Assembly: GCA_014871385.1 (NCBI GenBank) | Contig: CM026427.1 | Span: 17,493,055-17,557,054, forward strand | Direction: 5' to 3' | Source of the DNA: Ceratodon purpureus | Taxonomy: Eukaryota > Streptophyta > Bryopsida > Pseudoditrichales > Ditrichaceae | Length of the DNA stretch: 64,000 nucleotides | Part shown: piece by piece, positions 24,010-36,021 of the stretch | How positions within the stretch are numbered: position 1 is the first letter of the stretch | How the letters are laid out: the number at the start of each line of letters is the position of its first letter | Notes under the pieces: generated by a model | Database searches by the model: none | What the model saw: the letters and a program-made list of their open reading frames with translations, nothing else | What the model was told of the DNA's origin: nothing | Program-made: the position numbers and the translations under genes

Positions 24010-25929
24010 ATGGACAGAGAAGATGGCGAGGATGATTGCTCCTCAGTAGACTCATTTGCAATCGAATGTGCTGGGGTTCCTCAATATCGATATGCTAAAG
24101 CCATCACTCAGCTCTTCCAGCTAGGCGCCAAAATGTAACCCTCCGATCACCCACAACCCTCTGTGCCAATTCAACATCCACAACCCAGGTACGTAATTAA
24201 TCTGCTCTTCTATACAATGTAGGCTACGATATAGAATCTCGATAGTTTGAGCTATGTCATTCCCATGCCACCCGCAGTACTATGCATCACACTGAACCCT
24301 AACACCACATTGAGAGAACAGTACAGGAATTATGCACCATTACCTGTGGTTTAAGGATCACAGAGAGGCGGCGCATACAGGAACATTATATCTGGAGCTG
24401 CAAGAGGAGCGCGCCAACTTGTGTATGTGGTGCCCGATGCAACACCGTCTACTGATGTCCAAGCCCACATCGCGGAGGAGACAAGCCATGGCACCGTCTA
24501 TGACCAATTCGGCCCCCCTGTTCGCCAACCGACCTCCAGTACTCCATCTCGTCCAACAGGTATGGTGCCGCGTCCTTCAAGTACTCCGAGATTGTTGTTA
24601 TCGCTAGATAGAGATGGCGTGAACAAGCGGCGCCGTGAGCAACGCAGCTACGAGCCCGCATTTTTTAAAGAAACAGCGGCTTTCCACGTAAAAGGCCGGA
24701 AACCTAAATATATAATTTCAACAAACGAGCAAGGTCGAATCATTGGATTACGAACTAAGTGGCATTGCACGTGCAAATCAATTGCGCGTTGGCTTGTTAA
24801 TTGGAGCTATATTTCCTATGCGAAACACCAAGGTGAGTGGCAATTGCTCCTATTGACACTACAATGTGAATTAGATAGTATTTACACGTATACTCCTACA
24901 GAGCTTGACCCTGGTTACCTGTCAAAGTATCTCGATGACGCCATTGCACATTGGAAAAGCACATGGCGTCAACATTATTACGAGACCACTTCTCAGCATG
25001 AAGACTGCCCGGATGAGGCGTATGCGGCTTGGCAGCCACATTGGGATAGTGTCAAAGGTCGTATGGAAGCTACTGTCGTGAGACTAGATCGAAGCCAACT
25101 GGAAACAATGGATGTTTTAAAAGACATGAAGGAGATGTTGGCAATGATGGCCAGCAACACGCATAACACCAACCAGGTCAGTAATCGGTTCAAGTCCCCT
25201 GACCTAAACCCTTCAAATTCTCCTTCATTGATTTCTCGAGACCTTTCGACTCCTCTCCCGTCCCCAAATTGCATTGATAAGGCACTTACCCACGACGGTT
25301 TTGGAAATGGTAACACCACCGGAGCGTGGATGCAAAATGGGCCCACTGCGGGGACTTATTCTGCTCCTCCTTCCCCCGGACAGCATGCCTCACCCCCTGT
25401 TGAGCTCCAATCTGACAAGATGCTCACCCCATCCGCTCCTATGGCTTCAAGAAATTCCGAGTACGCTGAAGACGACATTTCTTCAGACCCGGACTTTATG
25501 ACACAGCCTCCAAGTAGATCACTCGCTGCCGCATCACTTCTGTAGCAAGTCCAACAAAGAAGCGAGTCCCGAAGAAGTACCTTAAAGCAAAGCCGAGCAT
25601 TCACCATAGCTTGCAACAAGCCTTGTTGGATTTTGCACCCGGATCACCCAACACTGCCCGTTGCATATGGAAAATCTGGGATTAGCTGGAAATCCAAAAG
25701 CAAGAATTCCCAGTATACACCGTGCGACCATGGGCAACAGATGGTGCAGGTTCATTTCGTGTATGATGCAGACACTCCCCTACTGTTTTGCGAGATGGAG
25801 CGACAACCATTTCGTACCCTGCTTGAAGCCAAGGTACCTCAAGTCGGATCCGGCGTCTATGTTAAGTGGGCGACTCACCTCCTGATCCGCGACAAGGAGT
25901 CCTTCGAGGCTGCCGGTGCTAAACCCTAA
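24010..25929 (+). pseudogene. Broken En/Spm accessory gene of CACTA-2
   Basis: A short first exon starts at ATG 24010 and ends before a GTAACC donor (24134). It is acidic and ends with a helix much like the first exon of the CACTA-1 accessory gene. The main exon, entered somewhere near 24400, reads to 25545. It contains W-rich spacing typical of plant transposase accessory proteins (DAIAHWKSTWRQHYY, AWQPHWDSVKGR) and a Pro/Ser-rich linker. A TAG at 25543-25545 breaks the frame, after which the same frame continues to a natural-looking stop at 25929 with a conserved-looking tail (LHPDHPTLPVAYGKSG, VPQVGSGVYVKW). The tail suggests the TAG arose from CAG. The acceptor of the main exon was not pinned down. 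Confidence 0.65.
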
Positions 25930-26237
25930 GCTGCAGCGAAAACTTCGGAATTCTGATCTCTGCTATTTTGAACGGTAGTATATAATTATTGAACCGAATG
26001 TGGTTCAGAATAGCCTTACATTGAGATGTATATCCAATCATTGAGATCCTAAATATTATACCGATTCGAATCACTTTGTGCATGCACAATTCTCTTTTAT
26101 TAGCCATTGTCAAATTTGAACCCTCCATTCTCAGACAGCAAACCCTAAACTAAATTAACCTAAACCATCGGACTAAATATATTCACAGTACCCTAATATA
26201 TCCGCATATCCAATTGCGATAACGTTTTGCTTAATAT

Positions 26238-26330
26238 AAACCGGGTATGAAAATGTGCACAGGGTATAAAGCAGCAAATGAACCGGGTATCTCACAACCG
26301 GGTATCATCTCGATATTTGACCGGGTATAC
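26238..26330 (+). repeat. ACCGGGTAT subterminal-type repeats of CACTA-2
   Basis: The word CCGGGTAT occurs four times within about 90 bp (near 26241, 26284, 26298 and 26320), with related GGGTATA and GGTTATA copies between. Clusters of short repeats inside each end are typical of CACTA elements and usually bind the accessory protein. Confidence 0.7.
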
Positions 26331-26835
26331 ATGGTACGCAGGTTATACACCTTACACTATTAAAAAGGTCATCAACTACAAATACGGATATCAATCTCAA
26401 GTCGGATGTCAATAATCCAACACGGACTTCTGAACATAGTTAGATCAATGTATAGTCGGGTATTACAAACGGACATCACTCGGTCATGGGGGCTTGAGCA
26501 TGAGTAATAAAATCCACTACGGTAATAGTGAAAACGCATAGATCAGATTTCACATGGCGTTTACCCCACTCCGTCCTCATCCATCCCTAAATTCACCACG
26601 AAAATACATGCCCCTAAACAGTAAGATACCATAAATCACCGCGGTCCCACCGAGTTCTTCTAGAGCTGCCCCTCTGACACCATCCAAAATCGCTGCGGGT
26701 ATTCACGGTGGAGCCCATTATGGAAGCGCCCAACTCCACGCACAGCCTCTGGGACTCCACGCAGGTGGACTCCTCCAGATCAGGTGGACTCCCGCGTGGA
26801 GAGGCGCCTGGAGCAGCCCACTGATTCCACTAGTG

Positions 26836-28524
26836 TTTGCACAATTTTCTGCACAACCCTAGATGCATCTCAAGACCAAATGGCATCTTGAGCTGGTTCT
26901 TTCATCGTCGTCTCCCATCCTTCCGAGCCTTGCGGACATCTCTCGCGATGGCGTCACTGGTATGCACGATTGCGCTCCGCCTTCTCTAACCATGCAGCCT
27001 CTGTAGATTCCATGGATGCCGTCCTTTCTGGGGGACGACAATGTCGCACCTAGGACCTCTGTGGACGGGCCTTGTCTCCCATCCTACACGTCATGAGACC
27101 CGTGAAGACTACACGGTTAGAGAGGGACGAGCACAGTCTAGAAGATATGGTCTGCCAATACCATTGCCCTAAACCTACATATAGGGACAAATGTAAACAT
27201 GTAGAACAAGTTGCCTTCAAACAATATAACAAGCAAGAGTTTCACATACATAGTCCAAACTCAAGAGAACTAAAAAAACATGGAACAGATACTCACCGAA
27301 GGGCAAGAACTTCAAAAATTGTGGTGGCTTGTGAGTTCTTCATGCGGCACTGTGTCCTCAGTGACCAAAGACCTGAAGAGTGACCTTGGATTTTGGACAA
27401 GTCGCTTTCTTGCCTGGAGAATCAGGTTTGCACTATATAGGTACCAGCCAATATCTCCACGCCTAGACGTTGGCGTGGCAGCAATGTCACTACTACTGGC
27501 AACATTGTCACTCGGAGAATACCATGAGCAAGCGCTAAATTCTAGACCTACACTTTCACTCTCTTCATTGACACAGTCACATACAAGAAAATAATGAGTA
27601 ATTTGTCGCTGGACTAACAACGGGGGATCCTTTACAACGTAGTAGGACGTTATCAACAATTGACTAGTGACGGGTTTTGTGATCTCGCTTCCCCTGACAT
27701 TGGTTCGCATACCTTGCAAAGGCTGCGCCGCACCCTACACTGCTTTCAACACAACGACGCCAGTTTGAGCGACGTCGAAAACTCTTGCATGGCACACAAT
27801 CACATGCAAGGCAACCCAGAGTGATGCACAGAGTTAAAAGAAAATTCATCCATCATATCAAACGAATAGAAGATCCACCGGACTTTCAAACCAGTGAGAT
27901 CTACTATTCTCGGACCTTATCATCCACATGTACGGCTACGATGTAACGACAACTTATTTGGACGGTGAAGATTTCGACAGATAGTACAAGAAGTACTTTC
28001 TTGTGTGAAACTACATCCGCGAAGTACTCTTAGTGGCGAAAGCATAAATTCTCAAAGTCTAATAAAACAACATAAAGGACTTCTTATTTTAGGAATTCTA
28101 GGCTGCAAAAAAATTAGGCACAAGGCACCAAAAATCTCCACGGATCTTCAGATTCTTCTAGATTTTTCAAGTGGGGTCCGTAGCCTTTTATGAGTCCCAT
28201 ACTCTGTTACAATATTACAGCAAAATAGAACATCTAAATACTAGAATTTACCTGTACTTTGTAGAATTTTGGACAATCTGACATACTTTTAAATTCTAGA
28301 AAAGTACTACTTTTGTTACTCCATTCGATTGTTTTTGTGATCTTGGATTTTCAATAACAATGTTGGGCAATGTTCTAATCATATTTTGTAATGGGAAATG
28401 CATTTGCACAATTTTTTCTTGTGGAAACAGAGTACTTTCTACGCGGTACTTTCAGAAAAGTACTTTTTTGACATATTTTTTAGGTAGGCATAGTGTGCTT
28501 ACACCCTAATGGGCAGACGAGACT
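26836..28524. other. Spacer with no recognisable gene
   Basis: Several frames of about 100 codons occur (for example 27280-27594 plus and 27312-27719 minus), but they overlap on both strands and none has family features. The part after 28000 turns AT-rich. Confidence 0.35.
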
Positions 28525-30180
28525 ATGGCACAAGAGGTGAATACCCCGGACAATCGGTGGAACAACAATTTGAGGGCCCATCTGGATACTTGGAACGCAT
28601 TGGGAGTGTGTTGGACTTTCTACTCTTACCGGAAGGGGACACTCACCACAGCCGAGCAGTGCGAGGAGTTTTTGGTCGACATGTTTGTCCGAGAAATACA
28701 TCCTAGAGAAGGATATGCGGTGAACGACCTCCAAAATCCAACGATTAGGTTGGTAATTGGATTTCTTAATCCAATATTCCATCCGAAGAAACTCAAAAGG
28801 CTAAAAGCCAAATCGGCGTCCACCTTTCTGGCTACTATGGCCGGTTTAATCAAGGTCGATTGGGTGTTTTCCATTGACGTCCTAGTCACCCAAAAGATCT
28901 CTAATATTCGGAAGGTGAAGAAGTCCAGAACACCTTGCCCATCTACCTGGCCCACCTGTACTAAATCAATGATCTCCTGCTATCAGAGGAGACCATGGAG
29001 TACAATCAGATACGGTTCCCCTACAAAAGTTTGAAGGGGGAGACTAGCTGGATAGTGACTCCAGCGACGACCACAAGGAGTTCCAGACATTGTCGCCGTC
29101 CGCACAAGCAAAGAAGAAGAGTCGGTTTGTCGCCCTAAAGACTGGGCAGTCTTACGGAACACCGTACTTCCAACCATCTCCTCTTAAGGACTCCAAAGCC
29201 GGACCGCCCTCGAGCATTTACTAGAGATGTGTTTGAGGATATGATCACCCTGTCTAGGCAAATGGGACAATACACTACGTACATTGTAGAGCAGACTCGG
29301 TGGACCCAAGATGTCATCAAGGATATGATTAATTTCTCTGGGACGAAAACTAAAGAAGCCGCCTTGTATCGGTTGGTGTAAGGAGATCAAACAGATGGAA
29401 GACTTGTTAGCGGCCAGTCGGAAGGAACATTACGACCTCTTGGAGGTGATCAGTCAGCTCAAGAGGCAACTCGGATAGTCAGAGCAATTGATTAGGGAAG
29501 TTCACAAGGACTTCAAAGATGTGCTAGCTAGGGCAGCAGAGGCGGCCCGGTTGCAAGTAGAAATAAAGGAGACTCTTGCCCGTCCAGTTAATGTTGCAAA
29601 TGAGTGTGTGGTGTACCAAGCGTTTCTAGCGAGACAACGGAAACCCATCCGGGGACACATCATTAACTTCAAAGATAGGGCTGGAAGACCGAGGCACTCA
29701 GGCTCCATTGACTGAGTATACCCCAATCTGGTTATCCATGGAGCAGGAGAGGCAACTGGACTAAGCACCAACCAAGGCAGCCGCAAATCTACCGGACTAG
29801 TGAGCGGATCTGTAGGGCCTCAATCTTCTAGGAAACAGATTCGAGGCAACTCTATCAAACTTCATGAACTTCATCGACGTCCAAATGGGACAGTGGAGGC
29901 GTCTTATCATGGCACACTACAACCAACCCATGTGGACACCTCTCCCATCCAAAGGTCCCTATCACCGGCAACCTAGAGGAACTTCGTTGCGCTAGGCTCC
30001 CTAATCGCAATGCAAATGCTTCTGGAAGAGCATTCGAAAGCGAGAATTGATGTCACTACCGCGGTATACTCTGTTACCACACCAACCGAACCTGCTACTA
30101 TCAGCCACGAACAGTTGGCGGATCTAGCGCTTTTATTCAGTTTGCTTTTACCTAAGATTCTTTCATTTAGTTGCAATGAT
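28525..30180 (+). other. Decayed repeat-derived coding region (transposon protein-like), broken
   Basis: An open stretch begins at ATG 28525. Its first 130 residues look like a folded N-terminal domain found in plant repeat-derived proteins (blocks TIRLVIGFLNPIFHPKK and STFLATMAGLIKVDW). Coding-like pieces with coiled-coil character follow up to about 29715 in more than one frame, and more ambiguous sequence continues to 30180. The region looks like an old mobile-element gene with several breaks; the class (retroelement gag or other) is not certain. No end repeats were seen. Confidence 0.4.
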
Positions 30181-31800
30181 TAAACTAATTTGGAATCAGA
30201 ATTTGAGTTGTTCAACATTTAATTATCAGATTGGTATGTTTTAACCTACTCTTTGTAACCTGCAATCATCTTTTACCAATCTAATGAAGTGTAATATATG
30301 CTAGTAGTAGGCAATCTAATACCTAATTTTTCATCTTTAAAAAAAAAAAAAAACTCTATCATCCAATACATGTGATTGTACTTTATTTGAAATCCATTAT
30401 ATGATATTTATAACAAGCTTAATTCAATACAATTGTTGCTTCCACTTTTTTTGGCGAATGTGTTATCAATTTATAAATTTTATTAGCACTTACATGAACA
30501 TAGTGAGTATTAGAAGAATTATTTTACTCATTTTTTAATATTTTACTTGAATTTAGGATAATTTAGATTGCTATATTTTAAGCCATTTAAATATATACCA
30601 ATTCATTAGACCAAACATTTAAGCATCCAAAATCTACAAAATGGACATATGAAAATATTTGAGAAAGACATACATTTAAATGTTTGAAATCTAGAGATGT
30701 TTATGTAATATAAAATGTTATAAAATTGGTGTGACGCAATATAACGATCTTTTAAAGTGTAGAAACTAGAGATAAATTAGGTCTACATCCTTCCTCAACC
30801 CTTCACTGATTCCATTAAAGTATTGAATACTATTCTTGTCGGTTTAAACCATGCAACATACTTGCAAGGATGATTTCTACATATTAAAGTTCAAGTGAGA
30901 GGGTCTTTTTTCAAAAATAAAACAGTAATGTTGACCTTACGAATTAATGAAACAATTCTTTGTGAACCCTTGTAATTTGTTAGTAAACTAACAAATTCTG
31001 GTATACAGATCATCCATCAACCACCTATAGTTATACCAATTATATTCCATTCCATAATCAAGTAACAAAATAATTGAATAATGAACTAATATATTGGATA
31101 CATGTTTATGGGAGACTACCACCACATGTTTGATGAGAGAAATAAGTTTGAATTATTAACTAATATTTTAGATACATGTTTATAAGAGACTATTACTACA
31201 TGTTTGATGAAGGAAATAAGTTTGATATGAATAAGAAAGTCTTTTTTAAGTTATCATAATACAAAAACCTTTGGAGAAGGAACAATTATGACTAGAATAA
31301 ATCAGTTCTCATATTAGAAAACACAACATAGTCATGAAAGTGACTTGTATGCATTAGTATTTAAAAATGAAGTTTGATCCAAGTGATTTCATAATTTTTG
31401 GAATTAATATGTTAAACCATTAAATGTTGAAGTAAAAAATAATAAATGTAAGAATGTGGAAAATAGAAACATCCAAAGTGGACATAATAATCTCATGCAT
31501 CCAATGGTCAATAATCAAGATTGACAACTTTAGCAAAGATAGATTTTAGTTTTATAAAAACCATTTTATGACGACTTGCTATATGAAGTTATTCTTTGTT
31601 AAAACAAAAGTTTGAATGTAATATGGAGTTACTACATCAAGTGGGTCAAAAGTTTAACTTACATGTGATAAAAGAGAAGAGTAGAAGAGAGAGAAAAGAA
31701 CTGAGTTAAAAAAGATGGAGAACTTTCACAAAATTAGGGTTTGAAATGAGAAGAGGCAATTTCGGCTTAGCAGAGCTGGACGCCAGCTTTGAGCTGCGGG
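30181..31800. other. AT-rich spacer upstream of the TruB gene
   Basis: This is long AT-rich sequence with A-runs (near 30340) and no credible open frame. Two related segments occur around 31085-31150 and 31150-31215 (both with ATACATGTTTAT, GAGACTA and CATGTTTGATGA), a diverged tandem duplication of roughly 65 bp. Confidence 0.5.
31085..31215 (+). repeat. Diverged tandem duplication, about 65-bp unit
   Basis: Two adjacent units share AACTAATAT, GATACATGTTTAT, GAGACTA, ACATGTTTGATGA and AATAAGTTTGA in the same order with small differences. It lies in non-coding AT-rich DNA. Confidence 0.6.
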
Positions 31801-31850
31801 CGTGGTGGAACCCACTATGATACAGTGCCCATCTCGCTCGTCCTCCTCGT

Positions 31851-31943
31851 CTGCTCTGCTCTGCTCTGCTCTGCAGCACCAGGACCCAAGGACAGGCGGA
31901 CGGAGGGGAGGGAGCGAGGGAGCGAGGGAGCGAGGGAGCGAGG
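31851..31943 (+). repeat. Two microsatellites in the TruB leader region
   Basis: A CTGCT repeat (about five units, 31851-31874) is followed by four copies of GGAGCGAG (31911-31943). Both lie just upstream of the TruB coding start, in the promoter or 5' leader. Confidence 0.85.
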
Positions 31944-32068
31944 ATTGGGTTGCCCCCACCAAGTCAGTTTAACTAAGTTAGTTGGCACTTACGATCCTTG
32001 TATCCTGCTTTGGAATCATCTCTTCCGTCTCCCCATCGCCCCACCCCCTTCCCCTCGCTCACATCGCC

Positions 32069-35033
32069 ATGACCGCCCTCCTACTGCGACCGCCGCTGCT
32101 CAAGCCCTCGCCTTCGCTCTCGTTCTCGCTCTCGTTCTCGCTCTCCCTCTGCTTCCATGCTTCCCCCTCCTGCCTTCAATTTACCTTCTCCCGTGCACTG
32201 CTCCTCCGTACTTCTCGCCCACGGCGCCTCGCACCTACTGCTGCTACTGCCCCAAATAATTCCCATGGGCGCGACTACAGCAGGAACGCCAAGGGGAATT
32301 CTAAGGGGGATGTTGATAAGCACAAGTATTTACTCGATGTCATGGCCATTCGCAACCAAGGTCGCCCCACAAGGCCTGCTCCAATCAACACCACCTCCGC
32401 CATCTCGGCCAAGGAAGAGATCCAGGCCTTCGAGAAGTGGGCGTCCCAGAAATTGAAGGAAGAGGGCTGCACTGTCGAACCCGTCTTACAGGAGATGCGA
32501 ACATCGTTGATCCAGAGGTTGACAGAGGCGTCTCATGTAGAGCTATCCAATGCTGGGCCTGTCGAGTTACCAGTCGAGAAGGACCCACTGGCGGGTGTAT
32601 CTGTTAGACCTATCGTCGTCAAGCTTCGCTCTAAAGTCCCAGAGAATTGGGATGGTCCTGGAGGCACAGTTGTGCTCATTGACAAGCCCCAAGGTGATGT
32701 AGTTCTCGCAGTGACATGGAGAAAATCGCCAATTCGGTGCTCAATTCAACAGATATTACTTTCGTAGAATCCAGATGGGAGCTCAGGCGATTGAATCGAG
32801 CATGGTTTTGGATGGTGTTTTGCAGGATGGAGCTCTTTTGCAGTATGTGGTAAGCTACGTCACATGCTTGGGGTCAAGAAGGTTTGAGAGCTCTGCCCTT
32901 TATTCTTAACGATTATGAATACTAATACTGACGTGAATTGCTGCCACATGAATAGCGGATCATAGACATTGATCGTCGTCAAGTTTTAGGAAAGCAATCC
33001 CGATGTGGAAATATTTCAAACATCTCCCACTCATTTTGTTATTCGCTAAGCGTCAAGAGGTTGCTGCTGTGGTCTTTCGTGCCGCCCACATGTGAAGCTA
33101 GGTTCCTAGGATCGCAAACCTTTTGATTGCAGTTTTTCGAGGAGATTGTAATCCGTTTAGTTACCTTATTGGCAGGTGGGCCATGCGGGCACGTTGGATC
33201 CCTTGTCTACTGGTCTTCTTATTGTTTGTGTGGGCAAGGCTACCAAGCTCGCTGACAGGTCGGACGAGTTTTCAACTCTCATTTTAACGTTCTTATCAAG
33301 AATTGCACATAGCACTTGCTAGCCGTTAGACATCAAATGTTTCCAGTAATTTTGACTGCTCTGTATGTTTTTGGGTTTTCCGTGTGCTTGTGTTTTGTTC
33401 TTGTTTGTTAATGTTTGAGATTCGTCCAATCAGATATATGAGCTTTAATATCAAATAATATGTTGTTGACCAAGTTGGACGATCTTTAGTTGACTAGAGG
33501 TAGAAGAGAGCCAGAATCAGCTGAGCTTGACTTGATTCTTGTTACAATTTGGGCTTTTGTGGTCCAGCTACCAGGCCATGACTAAGGTTTACAGTGGGAC
33601 GATGCGGATTGGTGAGACGACACCGTCACTAGATGCTGGCACACCGGTTTGTCGCTACCCTGTTTAGTGGTTCAGTGTAAAGTTAAAAGATGAGTATTCC
33701 TCTTATTGTCAAACATCCGATTTTACGATTTTTGCAATGTTAGCAATTGCTGAATTTGACAAGAGGCGATAGTAATTCTTATGATGCAGGTCAGCGAGGA
33801 GTTGCCATGGGAACACATTGAAGAACAGGATATGCGAAGTGCAGTGGAGAAATCATTTCTTGGAGATATCATGCAGGTCCCTCCTATGTATTCGGCCATT
33901 AAGGTGCAGCTTATTTGTATCTCTCACCGGAACTTGTACCTTCTAGTATGCTACTAAGTGATTGCTGTACACAAACACATTATGCATCATCACCGTTCTT
34001 GGTCGGTGTATTCTTTAATTATTGCTGAACTTAACCATCAGTTTACAGGTGAAGGGAGAAAGGCTCTATACGAAAGCAAGGCGTGGAGAAGAGATTGTAG
34101 TGCCACCACGGCCGGTCAAGGTCTATGATTTTCAGCTCAAGCGCTGCTCACATAATAGGTTTCGTACTTTTCCATTGATATTCATTTTTCTTCAGTAATT
34201 TCAACCAGCCCCGTCTGGTACTCAGTAGTTAAGGTGTATAGTGCTTTCTTCTATTGTATTTTATACAGACTGTTATGTTTTCACTGTGTTCCTTTCCAGG
34301 CAAGAATGGAATTTCTACATCGTATGTTCAAAGGGAACTTACATCCGCTCCTTGTGTGCTGATCTCGCGCTATCACTTAACAGGTTTGTTTACTGGAGTG
34401 ACTTTTGGGTGCTTTCTATTTTAAATGGGTATTCTTTTGGAGTTTTATATACCCACAGTGTAGGGACATGGAAGTGGAGGAATATTGAATGGTTAGCCGT
34501 TGAGGTCAACGTTGCAGTAGTTCATGGTAGTGGATTGTGCGGTCCAATACTGAAGGCATAAAAGTGTTTGTTTGATACAGGGTATGTTGAATTTTTTACA
34601 TTTTAGCCTTAGAGTTCCTGAGCTTAGTTCATCTGTGTACTGAAATTCAGAATGTTCGTTCGCTACACCTCCTCACATTTTGTGTTCTTTACAAACTCTT
34701 GTACCATATTTATGCATCTTTTTAACAAGCTCTTTGGTGTTTTGTTCCAGCTGTGCATATCTCACTGCTCTGCGACGAGAAAAAATAGGTATAATGTTCT
34801 TCTCGTTATGTATTTTGAGTTTACCTCCTATGTTTCACCTGTTGTCGAGTGCTGAAAAAACTATTCTGAATGTCATGTTACAAAGACCATTTCTGTATGT
34901 AAAGCGTTTTCACCTGTTTTAGTTGATTATTGCAGGTGGTTTAAGTGTTGAGGATGCATGGCCTATCGAAGAATTAGAAACATATTACAGGGAAGTATTG
35001 AATGTTCCTTTTCAATCGTATACGAGCAGGTGA
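32069..35033 (+). CDS. TRUB: tRNA pseudouridine-55 synthase, TruB family, organelle-targeted (9 exons, 428 aa)
   Basis: Exons are 32069-32693, 32826-32881, 33176-33258, 33568-33646, 33790-33903, 34049-34158, 34300-34383, 34751-34788 and 34936-35033; every junction is GT/AG and keeps phase. The catalytic TruB motif [14 protein letters not shown] places the nucleophile at Asp235. [36 protein letters not shown] and [13 protein letters not shown] are the other family blocks. TruB isomerises uridine 55 in the T-loop of tRNA. The first 200 residues are an extension absent from bacterial TruB; the start is Ser/Leu/Arg-rich with few acids, so a plastid or mitochondrial transit peptide is likely. An in-frame upstream Met at 31982 would add 29 residues; 32069 was chosen because the basic, Ser-rich leader begins there. 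The protein looks intact. Confidence 0.93.
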
Positions 35034-36021
35034 CGCCACTTAAATGATCATGCCGTGTTCCTCGATTATGATGGAAATGAATTTGCAACAGACTATCTCT
35101 GTAGTGTCTGAATGGCCAAGGTATGAAGGTGACTGAATTCCGAGTCTACGTTTGTTCTAAAAGGCTCATCTCTATCTGAATTCGGACACTGCTGAAACCG
35201 TACTGATTATATGGATGACCTACGATTGCTGAAATCAGTACATTGATGGCGCCTCTTGTTTTATCGTACACTTCACCACCTTGTAACTGAATTTCTTGGC
35301 CCTCACAATAAAACCTGCTCCATTGAGCAAGATAAGCTAATCTGTTCTTTAACGTGTGTTTTCGGCACCACTATTTGTATTGAAGAGGAGATGAATGATT
35401 ACTAGAAAATATTGTTCCCGCGTTGGTATAAGTTTGATTTCAGTTGCTCCATTTGCTTCTCACCCTTTCGCCTACTGAACCCTTTGACCTTTCGTATCTG
35501 AAAATTACTGCTTATAGAATTGGGTCGGGTTTGAGAGGGTAATTATGACAACTTCTAAACTCAATAGAGCCAAACACAGGGACGTGTCATGACTTGGTTC
35601 TGGTCTACGAATTAAGTCACTATTTGTTTGTGTTGCGGAAGGGCAGTAATCTCACAGGACTCTTACTGGACTTCTGAATGACAGTCCAGGCTTCATTTAC
35701 AGATGAAGTTTTCCATCTCTGAAATCATAGTGTTGTCTGCCACCAGCAATAGTTTTAATTGTAGATTGAGGAGGCGGGAGTTGTGCAAGTGAGCATCATG
35801 TTTATGGTGATCGTTTCCAAGCTCGAAATGACATTGCCACTGGTTTGGTGTGCAATGCTATTGAAGCATATGGGTGGCATCGTTGTATGCATCCATTTAT
35901 CTGGATTGAGTTAAATATGCATTCTACCAAGACGGACTCGATTACTGCAGTGAAGAAGCATTGAGGGCATTTCCTCAGGATTAGGGTTTAATTCACATCA
36001 GGCTGCACAAGGAAAGCCAAA
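35034..36021. other. Spacer between the TruB and V-ATPase E genes
   Basis: It holds the TruB 3' region and the V-ATPase E promoter. There is no gene-like frame. The sequence just before the start codon (TTAGGGTTTAATTCACATCAGGC) looks like a 5' leader with a plant telo-box-like AGGGTTTAA. Confidence 0.5.
35307..35312 (+). terminator. Candidate AATAAA poly(A) signal of the TruB gene
   Basis: AATAAA occurs 274 bp after the TruB stop, in otherwise featureless sequence. Plant poly(A) signals are loose, so this is only a candidate. Confidence 0.35.

Larger units (their letters stand above)
20016..26835. mobile_element. CACTA-2: decayed two-gene CACTA transposon, left part lost
   Basis: A broken TNP2-type transposase (minus) and a broken accessory gene (plus) lie head to head, as in CACTA-1. 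The right end is placed at 26835, where inward reading gives CACTAGTGGAATCAG, similar to the CACTA-1 end CACTAGTAGGAATTC. The right arm contains at least four ACCGGGTAT-type repeats (26240-26328) and AGGTGGACTCC repeats near 26765. On the left the element stops right after transposase exon 3; the exon for DUF4216 and the left terminus are not in the window. No target duplication can be checked. Confidence 0.75.
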
